37,699 nucleotides of DNA from a bacterium. Its GTDB lineage: Bacteria > Bacillota > Bacilli > Lactobacillales > Streptococcaceae. The notes beneath the pieces were generated by a model, which was not told where the DNA came from, did no database searches, and saw only the letters and a program-made list of their open reading frames with translations. Made by a program: the position numbers and the translations under genes. Numbering within the stretch: the first letter of the stretch is position 1; each line of letters begins with the position of its first letter. Below are positions 25,320-33,444 of the stretch, in pieces. The stretch is from the NCBI GenBank assembly GCA_905221105.1, contig CAJNBW010000010.1, positions 1-37,699 on the forward strand. The letters run 5' to 3'.

Positions 25320-27296
25320 ATGTCAAATCTATCTGTTAATGCAATCCGTTTCCTAGGTATTGACGCTATCAACAAAGCCAACTCAGGTCACCCAGGTGTG
25401 GTTATGGGAGCGGCTCCAATGGCTTATAGCCTCTTTACAAAACAACTTCGTATCAATCCAGCTCAACCGAACTGGATTAATCGCGACCGCTTTATTCTTT
25501 CAGCAGGCCATGGTTCAATGCTCCTTTATGCCCTTCTTCACCTTTCTGGTTTTGAAGATGTCAGCATGGATGAGATTAAGAGCTTCCGTCAATGGGGTTC
25601 AAAAACACCTGGTCACCCAGAATTTGGCCATACAGCAGGGATTGATGCTACGACAGGTCCTCTAGGACAAGGAATCTCAACTGCCACTGGTTTTGCCCAA
25701 GCAGAACGTTTCTTGGCAGCTAAATATAACCGAGAAGGCTACAATATCTTTGACCACTATACTTACGTTATCTGTGGAGACGGAGACTTGATGGAAGGTG
25801 TCTCAAGCGAGGCGGCTTCATACGCAGGCTTGCAAAAACTAGAGAAGTTGGTTGTTCTTTATGATTCAAATGACATCAACTTGGATGGTGAGACAAAGGA
25901 TTCCTTTACAGAAAGTGTTCGTGACCGTTACAATGCTTACGGTTGGCACACAGCCTTGGTTGAAGATGGAACAGACTTGGAAGCTATCCATGCTGCTATC
26001 GAAACAGCTAAAGCTTCAGGTAAACCATCTTTGATTGAAGTGAAGACTGTGATTGGATACGGTTCTCCAAACAAACAGGGAACTAATGCTGTACACGGTG
26101 CTCCTCTTGGAGCAGATGAAACTGCGGCAACTCGCCAAGCGCTCGGTTGGGACTATGAACCATTTGAAATTCCAGAACAAGTTTATGCTGATTTCAAAGA
26201 AAATGTTGCAGATCGTGGTGCATCAGCTTATCAAGCTTGGACAAAATTAGTTGCAGATTATAAAGAAGCTCATCCAGAACTAGCAGCAGAAGTAGAAGCC
26301 ATCATCGATGGACGTGATCCAGTTGAAGTGACTCCAGCAGACTTCCCAGCTTTAGAAAATGGCTTCTCTCAAGCAACTCGTAATTCAAGCCAAGATGCCT
26401 TGAATGTCGTAGCTGCTAAGTTGCCAACCTTCCTAGGTGGATCAGCTGACCTTGCTCACTCAAACATGACTTATATCAAAACGGACGGACTTCAAGACGA
26501 CGCTAATCGCTTGAACCGTAACATTCAGTTTGGTGTTCGTGAATTTGCAATGGGAACGATCTTGAACGGGATGGCTCTTCACGGTGGACTTCGTGTATAC
26601 GGTGGAACTTTCTTCGTCTTCTCTGACTATGTGAAGGCAGCAGTCCGCTTGTCAGCCTTGCAAGGACTTCCTGTGACTTATGTCTTTACCCACGATTCTA
26701 TTGCAGTCGGGGAAGATGGTCCAACTCACGAACCAGTTGAACATTTAGCAGGTCTTCGTGCTATGCCAAATCTAAATGTTTTCCGTCCAGCAGATGCGCG
26801 TGAAACTCAAGCAGCTTGGTACCTTGCAGTGACAAGTGAGAAAACACCAACCGCCCTTGTCTTGACCCGTCAAAACTTGACTGTCGAAGAGGGAACAGAC
26901 TTTGACAAGGTTGCAAAAGGTGCCTATGTTGTTTATGAAAATGCAGCAGACTTTGATACGATCTTGATTGCAACAGGTTCAGAGGTCAATCTTGCTGTCG
27001 CAGCTGCCAAAGAATTGGCTAGTCAAGGCGCAAAAGTCCGCGTAGTCAGCATGCCATCTACAGATGTCTTTGATAAACAAGATGCAGCTTACAAGGAAGA
27101 AATTCTTCCAAATGCAGTTCGCCGACGTGTTGCAGTCGAAATGGGTGCAACTCAAAACTGGTACAAATATGTTGGTCTCGATGGTGCCGTTCTTGGTATT
27201 GATACCTTCGGAGCCTCTGCCCCAGCACCAAAAGTATTGGCAGAATATGGCTTTACTGTAGAAAACCTTGTAAAAGTTGTTCAAAACTTGAAATAA
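25320..27296 (+). CDS. tkt: Transketolase
   Basis: 658 residues, cytoplasmic, thiamine diphosphate and Mg dependent. It moves two-carbon units in the non-oxidative pentose phosphate pathway. Signatures: [18 protein letters not shown], the ThDP motif [20 protein letters not shown] ending in [11 protein letters not shown], and the catalytic glutamate region [18 protein letters not shown]. The C-terminal domain with VLTRQNL is complete. In pneumococcus, as I recall, the tkt here follows an ascorbate (ula) operon; that operon is absent and this copy has its own strong promoter. Confidence 0.97.
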   Translation: MSNLSVNAIRFLGIDAINKANSGHPGVVMGAAPMAYSLFTKQLRINPAQPNWINRDRFILSAGHGSMLLYALLHLSGFEDVSMDEIKSFRQWGSKTPGHPEFGHTAGIDATTGPLGQGISTATGFAQAERFLAAKYNREGYNIFDHYTYVICGDGDLMEGVSSEAASYAGLQKLEKLVVLYDSNDINLDGETKDSFTESVRDRYNAYGWHTALVEDGTDLEAIHAAIETAKASGKPSLIEVKTVIGYGSPNKQGTNAVHGAPLGADETAATRQALGWDYEPFEIPEQVYADFKENVADRGASAYQAWTKLVADYKEAHPELAAEVEAIIDGRDPVEVTPADFPALENGFSQATRNSSQDALNVVAAKLPTFLGGSADLAHSNMTYIKTDGLQDDANRLNRNIQFGVREFAMGTILNGMALHGGLRVYGGTFFVFSDYVKAAVRLSALQGLPVTYVFTHDSIAVGEDGPTHEPVEHLAGLRAMPNLNVFRPADARETQAAWYLAVTSEKTPTALVLTRQNLTVEEGTDFDKVAKGAYVVYENAADFDTILIATGSEVNLAVAAAKELASQGAKVRVVSMPSTDVFDKQDAAYKEEILPNAVRRRVAVEMGATQNWYKYVGLDGAVLGIDTFGASAPAPKVLAEYGFTVENLVKVVQNLK

Positions 27297-27303
27297 TCCT
27301 AAG

Positions 27304-27329
27304 AATCAGAGCGCAAGCTCTGGTTTTTC
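27304..27329 (+). terminator. Terminator after tkt
   Basis: A 9-bp stem AATCAGAGC/GCTCTGGTT, loop GCAA, then T. Confidence 0.85.
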
Positions 27330-27353
27330 TTACTAGAAAAGCAAGGTACAATC

Positions 27354-27382
27354 TTGTAAAAGTAGCTGAAATTTGATATAGT
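27354..27382 (+). promoter_or_regulatory. yajC promoter
   Basis: -35 TTGTAA (27354-27359), a 17-base spacer, and extended -10 TGATATAGT (27374-27382). Confidence 0.75.
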
Positions 27383-27412
27383 AGTCCTATGTAAAAGACA
27401 AAGGAGAATATA

Positions 27413-27712
27413 ATGGAATCACAATATACATTTTTAATCATTCTTGTGGCTATGTTGGGCTTGATGTTCTTTACGCAACGCTCTCAAAAGAAACAAGCAC
27501 AAAAACGTATGGAAAGCTTGAATAAACTACAAAAAGGCTATGAAGTTATTACAATCGGTGGACTTTATGGAACAGTCGATGAAGTAGATACGGAGAAGAA
27601 AACAATTGTTCTTGATGTAGATGGAGTTTACTTGACTTTTGAACTAGCTGCTATCAAGACCGTATTACCACTTAAAGAAACAGCTTCACTCGAAGGCGCA
27701 ATTGAAAAATAA
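27413..27712 (+). CDS. yajC: YajC-family Sec accessory protein
   Basis: 99 residues, one N-terminal membrane helix (about 5-21), then the signature FFTQRSQKKQAQKRMESLNKLQKGYEVITIGGLYGTVDEVD. YajC associates with SecDF and YidC in protein export; streptococci lack SecDF, as I recall, so its role here may differ. AAGGAG lies six bases before the ATG. It is followed by a terminator. Confidence 0.9.
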   Translation: MESQYTFLIILVAMLGLMFFTQRSQKKQAQKRMESLNKLQKGYEVITIGGLYGTVDEVDTEKKTIVLDVDGVYLTFELAAIKTVLPLKETASLEGAIEK

Positions 27713-27713
27713 G

Positions 27714-27738
27714 ACGGGATCACTAACTCCCGTTTTTC
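27714..27738 (+). terminator. Terminator after yajC
   Basis: A 6-bp stem ACGGGA/TCCCGT followed by T. Downstream genes may be reached by read-through, since no strong promoter is seen in the 20 bases before the next ATG. Confidence 0.75.
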
Positions 27739-27758
27739 TATAAAAGAAAGGAAATGGG

Positions 27759-28202
27759 ATGAAAAAACTAGTCTTTGTCTGTCTGGGAAATATTTGCCGT
27801 AGCCCTATGGCCGAGTTTGTTATGAAATCAATGACAGATAATTACGAAATCCAAAGTCGAGCGACGTCCTCTTGGGAACATGGTAATCCGATTCATAAGG
27901 GCACTCAGGGAATTTTTCAAGAGTATGAGATTCCTTATGACAAGAGCAAGACATCTCTTCAGATTACTAAGAAAGATTTTGAAGGCTTTGATTATGTTAT
28001 CGGAATGGATGCTTCAAATGTTTCTGACTTACGTCAGATGTGTCCAGCAGACTGTCAAGATAAGATTTACTCATTTGCATCTGAAAGTGTACCAGATCCT
28101 TGGTATACAGGAGATTTTGAGGAAACTTATCGGCGTGTTCAAGAGGGTTGTCAAGCTTGGTTAGAACGTTTAGAAAAGGAGAGTGAAGGTGGAAAATCTT
28201 AA
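27759..28202 (+). CDS. Low-molecular-weight protein tyrosine phosphatase
   Basis: 147 residues, cytoplasmic. The P-loop CLGNICRS (C8, R14) is at the N-terminus and the general acid is D113 in VPDPWYTGDFEE. All catalytic residues are present. Relatives dephosphorylate protein tyrosines; in pneumococcus a protein of this kind (PtpA) has been described near this locus, as I recall. ATG 27759 follows AAAGGAA; an ATG at 27754 is in another frame. The next gene overlaps by 14 bases. Confidence 0.92.
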   Translation: MKKLVFVCLGNICRSPMAEFVMKSMTDNYEIQSRATSSWEHGNPIHKGTQGIFQEYEIPYDKSKTSLQITKKDFEGFDYVIGMDASNVSDLRQMCPADCQDKIYSFASESVPDPWYTGDFEETYRRVQEGCQAWLERLEKESEGGKS

Positions 28203-28599
28203 GAATTTTTACGACAAGTATCGTGTCTATCTGACTCGTCCACGTTTAGAGCTTTTGGCAGTAGTTACGATTGTTCTCTGTGCTGTACTCGTCTTTTTTC
28301 TAAATATTCCCGGAAAAGGTGTCTTAAAACTCGATAATGGAACGATTGTTTATGACGGTAGTCTTGTCCGTGGTAAAATGAATGGTCAAGGAACCATTAC
28401 CTTCCAAAATGGAGACCAATATACAGGTGGTTTCAGCAATGGAGCTTTCAACGGAAAAGGTACCTTTCAATCCAAAGAAGGCTGGACCTACGAAGGGGAT
28501 TTTGTAAATGGTCAGGCTGAAGGAAAAGGGAAACTAACAACAGAACAAGAAGTCGTTTATGAAGGGACTTTTAAACAAGGCGTTTTTCAACAAAAATAA
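28189..28599 (+). CDS. Membrane-anchored MORN-repeat protein
   Basis: 136 residues. One membrane helix (about 20-40, LLAVVTIVLCAVLVFFLN), then about three and a half MORN repeats of about 23 residues, each beginning Y-x-G-x-F/L and holding a G-K/Q-G turn: YDGSLVRGKMNGQGTITF, YTGGFSNGAFNGKGTF, YEGDFVNGQAEGKGKL, YEGTFKQG. The repeats would face outward. The function is unknown; it may bind a surface or lipid partner. I chose GTG 28189, seven bases after AAAGGAG; a GTG at 28183 is too close to that site. Translation is coupled to the phosphatase gene. Confidence 0.8.
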   Translation: MENLKNFYDKYRVYLTRPRLELLAVVTIVLCAVLVFFLNIPGKGVLKLDNGTIVYDGSLVRGKMNGQGTITFQNGDQYTGGFSNGAFNGKGTFQSKEGWTYEGDFVNGQAEGKGKLTTEQEVVYEGTFKQGVFQQK

Positions 28600-28601
28600 A
28601 G

Positions 28602-28619
28602 CCTCCTTATCAAAGGAGG
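28602..28619 (+). terminator. Hairpin after the MORN gene
   Basis: A 7-bp perfect GC-rich stem CCTCCTT/AAGGAGG with a 4-base loop. No T run follows, so termination may be weak or factor dependent. Confidence 0.5.
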
Positions 28620-28637
28620 TATTGTTAGAATCAAAAA

Positions 28638-28649
28638 GTAAGCGCTTAC
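28638..28649. promoter_or_regulatory. CcpA (cre) site upstream of adhE
   Basis: GTAAGCGCTTAC is a perfect palindrome and fits the central cre consensus. It lies about 165 bp before the adhE -35, far upstream for simple repression. Confidence 0.65.
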
Positions 28650-28686
28650 CGGAAAATCTATCTCTTTCCAAGCCCCTCTTCCAAAT

Positions 28687-28800
28687 AAGTTTGTGAAATA
28701 AAAAATATTTGAAATAAGTTTCACAAACTTTGAAGAAAAAACCTGATAAGAAAAGAAAATGAGAAAAATTTCACAAGGAACTAAAAATTCTTTGTGAAAT
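28687..28800. repeat. Two sets of TTGTGA/TCACAA inverted repeats upstream of adhE
   Basis: A perfect 12-bp inverted repeat (AAGTTTGTGAAA at 28687-28698, TTTCACAAACTT at 28719-28730, spacer 20) and a perfect 9-bp one (ATTTCACAA at 28768-28776, TTGTGAAAT at 28792-28800, spacer 15). Each arm contains a Rex half-site. This AT-rich stretch of nearly 300 bases between the MORN gene and adhE has no coding content. Confidence 0.65.
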
Positions 28801-28813
28801 GCTTATGAAACTG

Positions 28814-28842
28814 TTTACAAAGTTGAAATAATGCGTTATAAT
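28814..28842 (+). promoter_or_regulatory. adhE promoter
   Basis: -35 TTTACA (28814-28819), a 17-base spacer, and -10 TATAAT (28837-28842). Confidence 0.9.
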
Positions 28843-28846
28843 AAAC

Positions 28847-28864
28847 TTGTGAAAAAATTAACAA
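28847..28864. promoter_or_regulatory. Rex operator at the adhE start point
   Basis: TTGTGAAAAAATTAACAA matches the Rex box TTGTGA-6-TCACAA with one mismatch. It lies over the predicted start point, so NADH-free (oxidised) Rex should block transcription. Confidence 0.75.
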
Positions 28865-28897
28865 AGGATTAAATCCTTGAAAGCTATGGAGGAAAAT

Positions 28898-31549
28898 ATG
28901 GCTGATAAAAAAACTATGACACCAGAGGAAAAGAAACTCGCTGCTGAAAAGCATGTCGATGGGTTGGTGCAAAAAGCTCTAGTTGCCCTTGAAGAAATGC
29001 GTAAATTGGATCAAGAGCAAGTTGACTACATTGTAGCCAAAGCGTCAGTAGCAGCTTTGGATGCCCACGGAGAATTGGCTTTACATGCCTTTGAAGAAAC
29101 AGGACGTGGTGTATTTGAAGATAAAGCGACTAAGAACTTGTTTGCTTGTGAACATGTGGTAAACAACATGCGTCACACTAAAACAGTTGGCGTTATCGAA
29201 GAAGACGATGTGACAGGATTGACTCTCATCGCTGAACCGGTTGGTGTTGTCTGTGGGATCACTCCTACAACAAACCCAACATCAACAGCAATCTTTAAAT
29301 CATTGATTTCATTGAAGACACGTAACCCAATCGTTTTTGCCTTCCACCCATCAGCACAAGAATCATCTGCTCATGCAGCTCGCATCGTCCGCGATGCAGC
29401 TATCGCAGCTGGTGCCCCTGAAAACTGTGTGCAATGGATTACTGAACCATCTATGGAAGCAACAAGTGCCCTTATGAACCATGAAGGTGTTGCGACAATT
29501 CTTGCAACTGGTGGTAATGCTATGGTTAAGGCGGCTTACTCATGTGGTAAACCAGCTCTTGGGGTAGGTGCCGGAAACGTTCCAGCTTATGTTGAAAAAT
29601 CAGCAAATATCCGCCAAGCAGCTCACGATATCGTTATGTCTAAATCATTTGATAACGGTATGGTCTGTGCATCTGAACAAGCGGTTATCATTGATAAAGA
29701 AATTTACGATGAATTTGTAGCAGAGTTCAAATCTTATCACACTTACTTTGTAAACAAAAAAGAAAAAGCACTTCTTGAAGAATTCTGCTTTGGTGTGAAA
29801 GCAAACAGCAAAAACTGTGCTGGTGCGAAATTGAACGCTGACATCGTTGGTAAACCAGCAACTTGGATTGCAGAACAAGCAGGATTTACAGTTCCAGAAG
29901 GAACAAACATTCTTGCTGCAGAATGTAAAGAAGTTGGTGAAAATGAGCCATTGACTCGTGAAAAATTGTCACCAGTTATCGCAGTTTTAAAATCTGAAAG
30001 CCGTGAAGATGGTATTACTAAAGCTCGTCAAATGGTTGAATTTAACGGTCTTGGACACTCAGCAGCCATCCACACAGCTGATGAAGAATTGACTAAAGAA
30101 TTTGGTAAAGCTGTTAAAGCTATTCGTGTTATCTGTAACTCACCTTCTACTTTCGGTGGTATCGGGGACGTTTACAATGCCTTCTTGCCATCATTGACAC
30201 TCGGATGTGGTTCTTACGGACGCAACTCAGTTGGGGATAACGTTAGTGCCATTAACCTCTTGAATATCAAAAAAGTCGGAAGACGGAGAAATAACATGCA
30301 ATGGATGAAACTTCCTTCAAAAACATACTTTGAACGTGATTCAATTCAATACCTTCAAAAATGTCGTGACGTTGAACGTGTCATGATCGTTACTGACCAT
30401 GCCATGGTAGAACTTGGTTTCCTTGATCGTATCATCGAACAACTTGACCTTCGTCGCAATAAGGTTGTTTACCAAATCTTTGCTGATGTAGAACCAGATC
30501 CAGATATCACAACTGTAAACCGTGGTACTGAAATCATGCGCGCCTTCAAACCAGATACAATCATCGCTCTCGGTGGTGGATCTCCAATGGATGCCGCTAA
30601 AGTAATGTGGCTCTTCTACGAACAACCAGAAGTGGATTTCCGTGACCTTGTTCAAAAATTCATGGATATTCGTAAACGTGCCTTCAAGTTCCCATTGCTT
30701 GGTAAGAAGACTAAATTCATCGCGATCCCAACTACATCTGGTACAGGATCTGAAGTAACACCATTTGCCGTTATCTCTGATAAAGCAAACAACCGTAAAT
30801 ACCCAATCGCTGACTACTCATTGACACCAACTGTGGCAATCGTAGACCCTGCCTTGGTATTGACAGTTCCTGGATTTGTTGCTGCTGATACTGGTATGGA
30901 CGTATTGACTCACGCGACTGAAGCTTACGTATCACAAATGGCTAGCGACTACACTGATGGACTTGCACTTCAAGCCATCAAGCTTGTATTCGAAAACCTT
31001 GAAAGCTCAGTTAAGAATGCAGACTTCCATTCACGTGAGAAAATGCACAACGCTTCAACAATCGCTGGTATGGCCTTTGCCAATGCCTTCCTAGGTATTT
31101 CTCACTCAATGGCTCACAAAATCGGTGCGCAATTCCACACAATCCACGGTCGTACAAATGCAATCTTGCTTCCATACGTTATCCGCTACAACGGTACACG
31201 TCCAGCTAAGACAGCAACATGGCCTAAGTACAACTACTACCGTGCAGATGAAAAATACCAAGATATCGCACGCATGCTTGGACTTCCAGCTTCTACTCCA
31301 GAAGAAGGGGTTGAATCTTACGCAAAAGCTGTCTACGAACTTGGTGAGCGAGTAGGTATCCAAATGAACTTCAAAGCACAAGGAATTGATGAAAAAGAAT
31401 GGAAAGAACATTCTCGTGAATTGGCCTTCCTTGCTTATGAAGATCAATGTTCACCAGCTAACCCACGTCTTCCAATGGTTGACCACATGCAAGAAATCAT
31501 CGAAGATTCTTACTATGGTTACAAAGAAAGACCAGGACGCCGTAAATAA
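28898..31549 (+). CDS. adhE: Bifunctional acetaldehyde-CoA/alcohol dehydrogenase
   Basis: 883 residues, cytoplasmic, forms spirosome filaments in relatives. The N-terminal aldehyde dehydrogenase half (about 1-440) reduces acetyl-CoA to acetaldehyde, with the catalytic C257 in DNGMVCASEQ. The C-terminal iron-dependent alcohol dehydrogenase half (about 455-883) makes ethanol; the metal-binding region spans DTGMDVLTHATEAYVS to NAFLGISHSMAHKIGAQFHTIHG. It recycles NAD+ in mixed-acid fermentation. Start ATG 28898 follows GGAGG by five bases. Rex and cre sites tie it to redox state and carbon supply. It is monocistronic. Confidence 0.97.
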   Translation: MADKKTMTPEEKKLAAEKHVDGLVQKALVALEEMRKLDQEQVDYIVAKASVAALDAHGELALHAFEETGRGVFEDKATKNLFACEHVVNNMRHTKTVGVIEEDDVTGLTLIAEPVGVVCGITPTTNPTSTAIFKSLISLKTRNPIVFAFHPSAQESSAHAARIVRDAAIAAGAPENCVQWITEPSMEATSALMNHEGVATILATGGNAMVKAAYSCGKPALGVGAGNVPAYVEKSANIRQAAHDIVMSKSFDNGMVCASEQAVIIDKEIYDEFVAEFKSYHTYFVNKKEKALLEEFCFGVKANSKNCAGAKLNADIVGKPATWIAEQAGFTVPEGTNILAAECKEVGENEPLTREKLSPVIAVLKSESREDGITKARQMVEFNGLGHSAAIHTADEELTKEFGKAVKAIRVICNSPSTFGGIGDVYNAFLPSLTLGCGSYGRNSVGDNVSAINLLNIKKVGRRRNNMQWMKLPSKTYFERDSIQYLQKCRDVERVMIVTDHAMVELGFLDRIIEQLDLRRNKVVYQIFADVEPDPDITTVNRGTEIMRAFKPDTIIALGGGSPMDAAKVMWLFYEQPEVDFRDLVQKFMDIRKRAFKFPLLGKKTKFIAIPTTSGTGSEVTPFAVISDKANNRKYPIADYSLTPTVAIVDPALVLTVPGFVAADTGMDVLTHATEAYVSQMASDYTDGLALQAIKLVFENLESSVKNADFHSREKMHNASTIAGMAFANAFLGISHSMAHKIGAQFHTIHGRTNAILLPYVIRYNGTRPAKTATWPKYNYYRADEKYQDIARMLGLPASTPEEGVESYAKAVYELGERVGIQMNFKAQGIDEKEWKEHSRELAFLAYEDQCSPANPRLPMVDHMQEIIEDSYYGYKERPGRRK

Positions 31550-31563
31550 TCGTTTATCAGCCT

Positions 31564-31590
31564 AGAGGCAGGAATTTCCTGTCTCTTTTT
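31564..31590 (+). terminator. Terminator after adhE
   Basis: AGAGGCAGG/CCTGTCTCT stem (one wobble) followed by T. Confidence 0.85.
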
Positions 31591-31752
31591 TGTGAAATTG
31601 GAGTATCGAAAATAAATTTTAGCTTTCTATTTTAGCTTTTTATCTGAAAAGAAAAGTGGGAAATGACTATGCAGACAAGGAAAGACAGCAGTATAGGCTT
31701 TTAGAAAAGAAAGAAAAATAAGTGAGGTGTGGACAAAAAACAACGCCCGTAC
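31591..31752. other. Non-coding stretch between adhE and the gap promoter
   Basis: An AT-rich stretch with no credible gene. A 13-codon frame at 31663 lacks a good ribosome-binding site. TTTTAGCTTT occurs twice (31617-31640 region). It may simply insulate two strong units. Confidence 0.5.
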
Positions 31753-31781
31753 TTGCAATTAAACTTAAATAGTTATATAAT
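31753..31781 (+). promoter_or_regulatory. gap promoter
   Basis: -35 TTGCAA (31753-31758), a 17-base spacer, and -10 TATAAT (31776-31781). The leader of about 80 bases ends in AAGGAGG (31852-31858). Confidence 0.9.
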
Positions 31782-31867
31782 AGGTTTGTTGAAAGGTGAT
31801 TTGTAGTGATTCAAGTTACTCTTTTCACAATAAAAATTTCATGATTTTCATAAGGAGGAAATCACTA

Positions 31868-32878
31868 ATGGTAGTTAAAGTTGGTATTAACGGTTTCGGA
31901 CGTATCGGTCGTCTTGCTTTCCGTCGTATCCAAAACGTAGAAGGTGTTGAAGTTACTCGTATCAACGACCTTACAGATCCAGTTATGCTTGCACACTTGT
32001 TGAAATACGACACAACTCAAGGTCGTTTCGACGGTACTGTTGAAGTTAAAGAAGGTGGATTTGAAGTTAACGGTAAATTCATCAAAGTTTCTGCTGAACG
32101 TGATCCAGAACAAATCGACTGGGCTAACGACGGTGTAGAAATCGTTCTTGAAGCTACTGGTTTCTTTGCTAAGAAAGCAGCTGCTGAAAAACACTTGCAC
32201 GCTGGTGGTGCTAAGAAAGTTGTTATCACTGCTCCTGGTGGAAACGACGTTAAAACAGTTGTATTCAACACTAACCATGACGTTCTTGACGGTACTGAAA
32301 CAGTTATCTCAGGTGCTTCATGTACTACAAACTGTTTGGCTCCAATGGCTAAAGCTCTTCAAGACAACTTTGGTGTTGTAGAAGGATTGATGACTACTAT
32401 CCACGCTTACACTGGTGACCAAATGATCCTTGACGGACCACACCGTGGTGGTGACCTTCGCCGTGCTCGCGCTGGTGCTGCAAACATCGTTCCTAACTCA
32501 ACTGGTGCTGCAAAAGCTATCGGTCTTGTAATCCCAGAATTGAACGGTAAACTTGACGGATCTGCACAACGCGTTCCGACTCCAACTGGATCAGTTACTG
32601 AATTGGTAGCAGTTCTTGAAAAGAACGTTACTGTTGATGAAGTGAACGCAGCTATGAAAGCAGCTTCAAACGAATCATACGGTTACACAGAAGATCCAAT
32701 CGTATCTTCAGATATCGTAGGTATGTCTTACGGTTCATTGTTTGACGCAACTCAAACTAAAGTTCTTGATGTTGACGGTAAACAATTGGTTAAAGTTGTA
32801 TCATGGTACGACAACGAAATGTCATACACTGCACAACTTGTTCGTACTCTTGAATACTTTGCAAAAATCGCTAAATAA
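31868..32878 (+). CDS. gap: Glyceraldehyde-3-phosphate dehydrogenase
   Basis: 336 residues. The glycolytic NAD-dependent enzyme oxidises glyceraldehyde-3-phosphate to 1,3-bisphosphoglycerate. The nucleotide site is [15 protein letters not shown] and the catalytic cysteine is C152 in [12 protein letters not shown]. Codon use is strongly biased, as expected of a very highly expressed gene. ATG 31868 follows AAGGAGG by nine bases; the frame is open to 31796, but that part is the leader. In streptococci the protein also appears on the cell surface. Its last 100 codons (from P237) are repeated downstream at 33058-33360. Confidence 0.98.
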   Translation: MVVKVGINGFGRIGRLAFRRIQNVEGVEVTRINDLTDPVMLAHLLKYDTTQGRFDGTVEVKEGGFEVNGKFIKVSAERDPEQIDWANDGVEIVLEATGFFAKKAAAEKHLHAGGAKKVVITAPGGNDVKTVVFNTNHDVLDGTETVISGASCTTNCLAPMAKALQDNFGVVEGLMTTIHAYTGDQMILDGPHRGGDLRRARAGAANIVPNSTGAAKAIGLVIPELNGKLDGSAQRVPTPTGSVTELVAVLEKNVTVDEVNAAMKAASNESYGYTEDPIVSSDIVGMSYGSLFDATQTKVLDVDGKQLVKVVSWYDNEMSYTAQLVRTLEYFAKIAK

Positions 32879-32892
32879 TTCTTGAGTCGATA

Positions 32893-32920
32893 AAAAGCAA
32901 GGCCTCTTGGTCTTGCTTTT
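32893..32920. terminator. gap terminator (copy 1)
   Basis: A 12-pair stem AAAAGCAAGGCC/GGTCTTGCTTTT, loop TCTT. Symmetrical A/T flanks allow function in both directions. An identical copy lies at 33375-33402. Confidence 0.85.
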
Positions 32921-32932
32921 CTTATATGGAAA

Positions 32933-32962
32933 AATGGATGAGACGATCATCCATTCTTTTTT
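32933..32962. terminator. Second hairpin (copy 1)
   Basis: A perfect 9-bp stem AATGGATGA/TCATCCATT, then CTTTTTT. In copy 2 (33415-33444) the same hairpin holds the stop codon of the pseudouridine synthase gene. Confidence 0.8.
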
Positions 32963-33063
32963 GTTTCTCTTTCGAAAGTATCAGAAAGGGTAGTGAAGCT
33001 TAATTTCTCTAAAGTAAGCGGGTGAGTAAAGGAAAGTCGGAAGGCATGAAGCATAAGCCGACT
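32947..33063 (-). pseudogene. 3' remnant of the pseudouridine synthase gene, divergent allele
   Basis: On the minus strand this encodes the last 38 residues of the synthase ([20 protein letters not shown]...KKNG, stop). Against the intact gene about 19 of 117 bases differ: 13 silent changes, and six changes in four codons (A/T, N/D, T/R, L/T). The frame is intact. That pattern is natural allelic divergence, not decay. The fragment has no start and is cut at CCGACT, where gap sequence begins. Confidence 0.85.
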
Positions 33064-33360
33064 CCAACTGGTTCAGTAACTGAATTGGTAGCAGTTCTTG
33101 AAAAGAACGTTACTGTTGATGAAGTGAACGCAGCTATGAAAGCAGCTTCAAACGAATCATACGGTTACACAGAAGATCCAATCGTATCTTCAGATATCGT
33201 AGGTATGTCTTACGGTTCATTGTTTGACGCAACTCAAACTAAAGTTCTTGACGTTGACGGTAAACAATTGGTTAAAGTTGTATCATGGTACGACAACGAA
33301 ATGTCATACACGGCACAACTTGTTCGTACTCTTGAATACTTTGCAAAAATCGCTAAATAA
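33058..33360 (+). pseudogene. Duplicated 3' fragment of gap
   Basis: Encodes residues 237-336 of GAPDH and its stop codon, identical in protein sequence to the intact gene. It lacks the NAD-binding half and the catalytic cysteine. A GTG at 33022 would give a 112-residue frame with a foreign 13-residue start ([13 protein letters not shown]) read antisense to the synthase remnant, but no ribosome-binding site or promoter supports it. Confidence 0.9.
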
Positions 33361-33374
33361 TTCTTGAGTCGATA

Positions 33375-33444
33375 AAAAGCAAGGCCTCTTGGTCTTGCTT
33401 TTCTTATATGGAAAAATGGATGACACAATCATCCATTCTTTTTT
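33375..33444. terminator. Duplicated terminators (copy 2)
   Basis: Copies of both hairpins (33375-33402 and 33415-33444). They now end the minus-strand pseudouridine synthase transcript, which reads toward the gap fragment. Confidence 0.8.

Larger units (their letters stand above)
32576..33057. repeat. 482-bp tandem duplication, copy 1
   Basis: Contains the last 100 codons of gap, its terminators, and a remnant of the 3' end of the pseudouridine synthase gene. It begins with CCGACT, which recurs at exactly +482 (33058) and +964 (33540), so both copies have equal length and no indels. Confidence 0.95.

Noticed and set aside
31796..31867. A 24-residue extension of GAPDH
   Set aside because: It is the mRNA leader; AAGGAGG and family alignment place the start at 31868.
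33022..33360. A 112-codon frame starting at GTG 33022, as a new gene
   Set aside because: It is the gap 3' fragment plus 13 codons read antisense through the synthase remnant; no promoter or ribosome-binding site.
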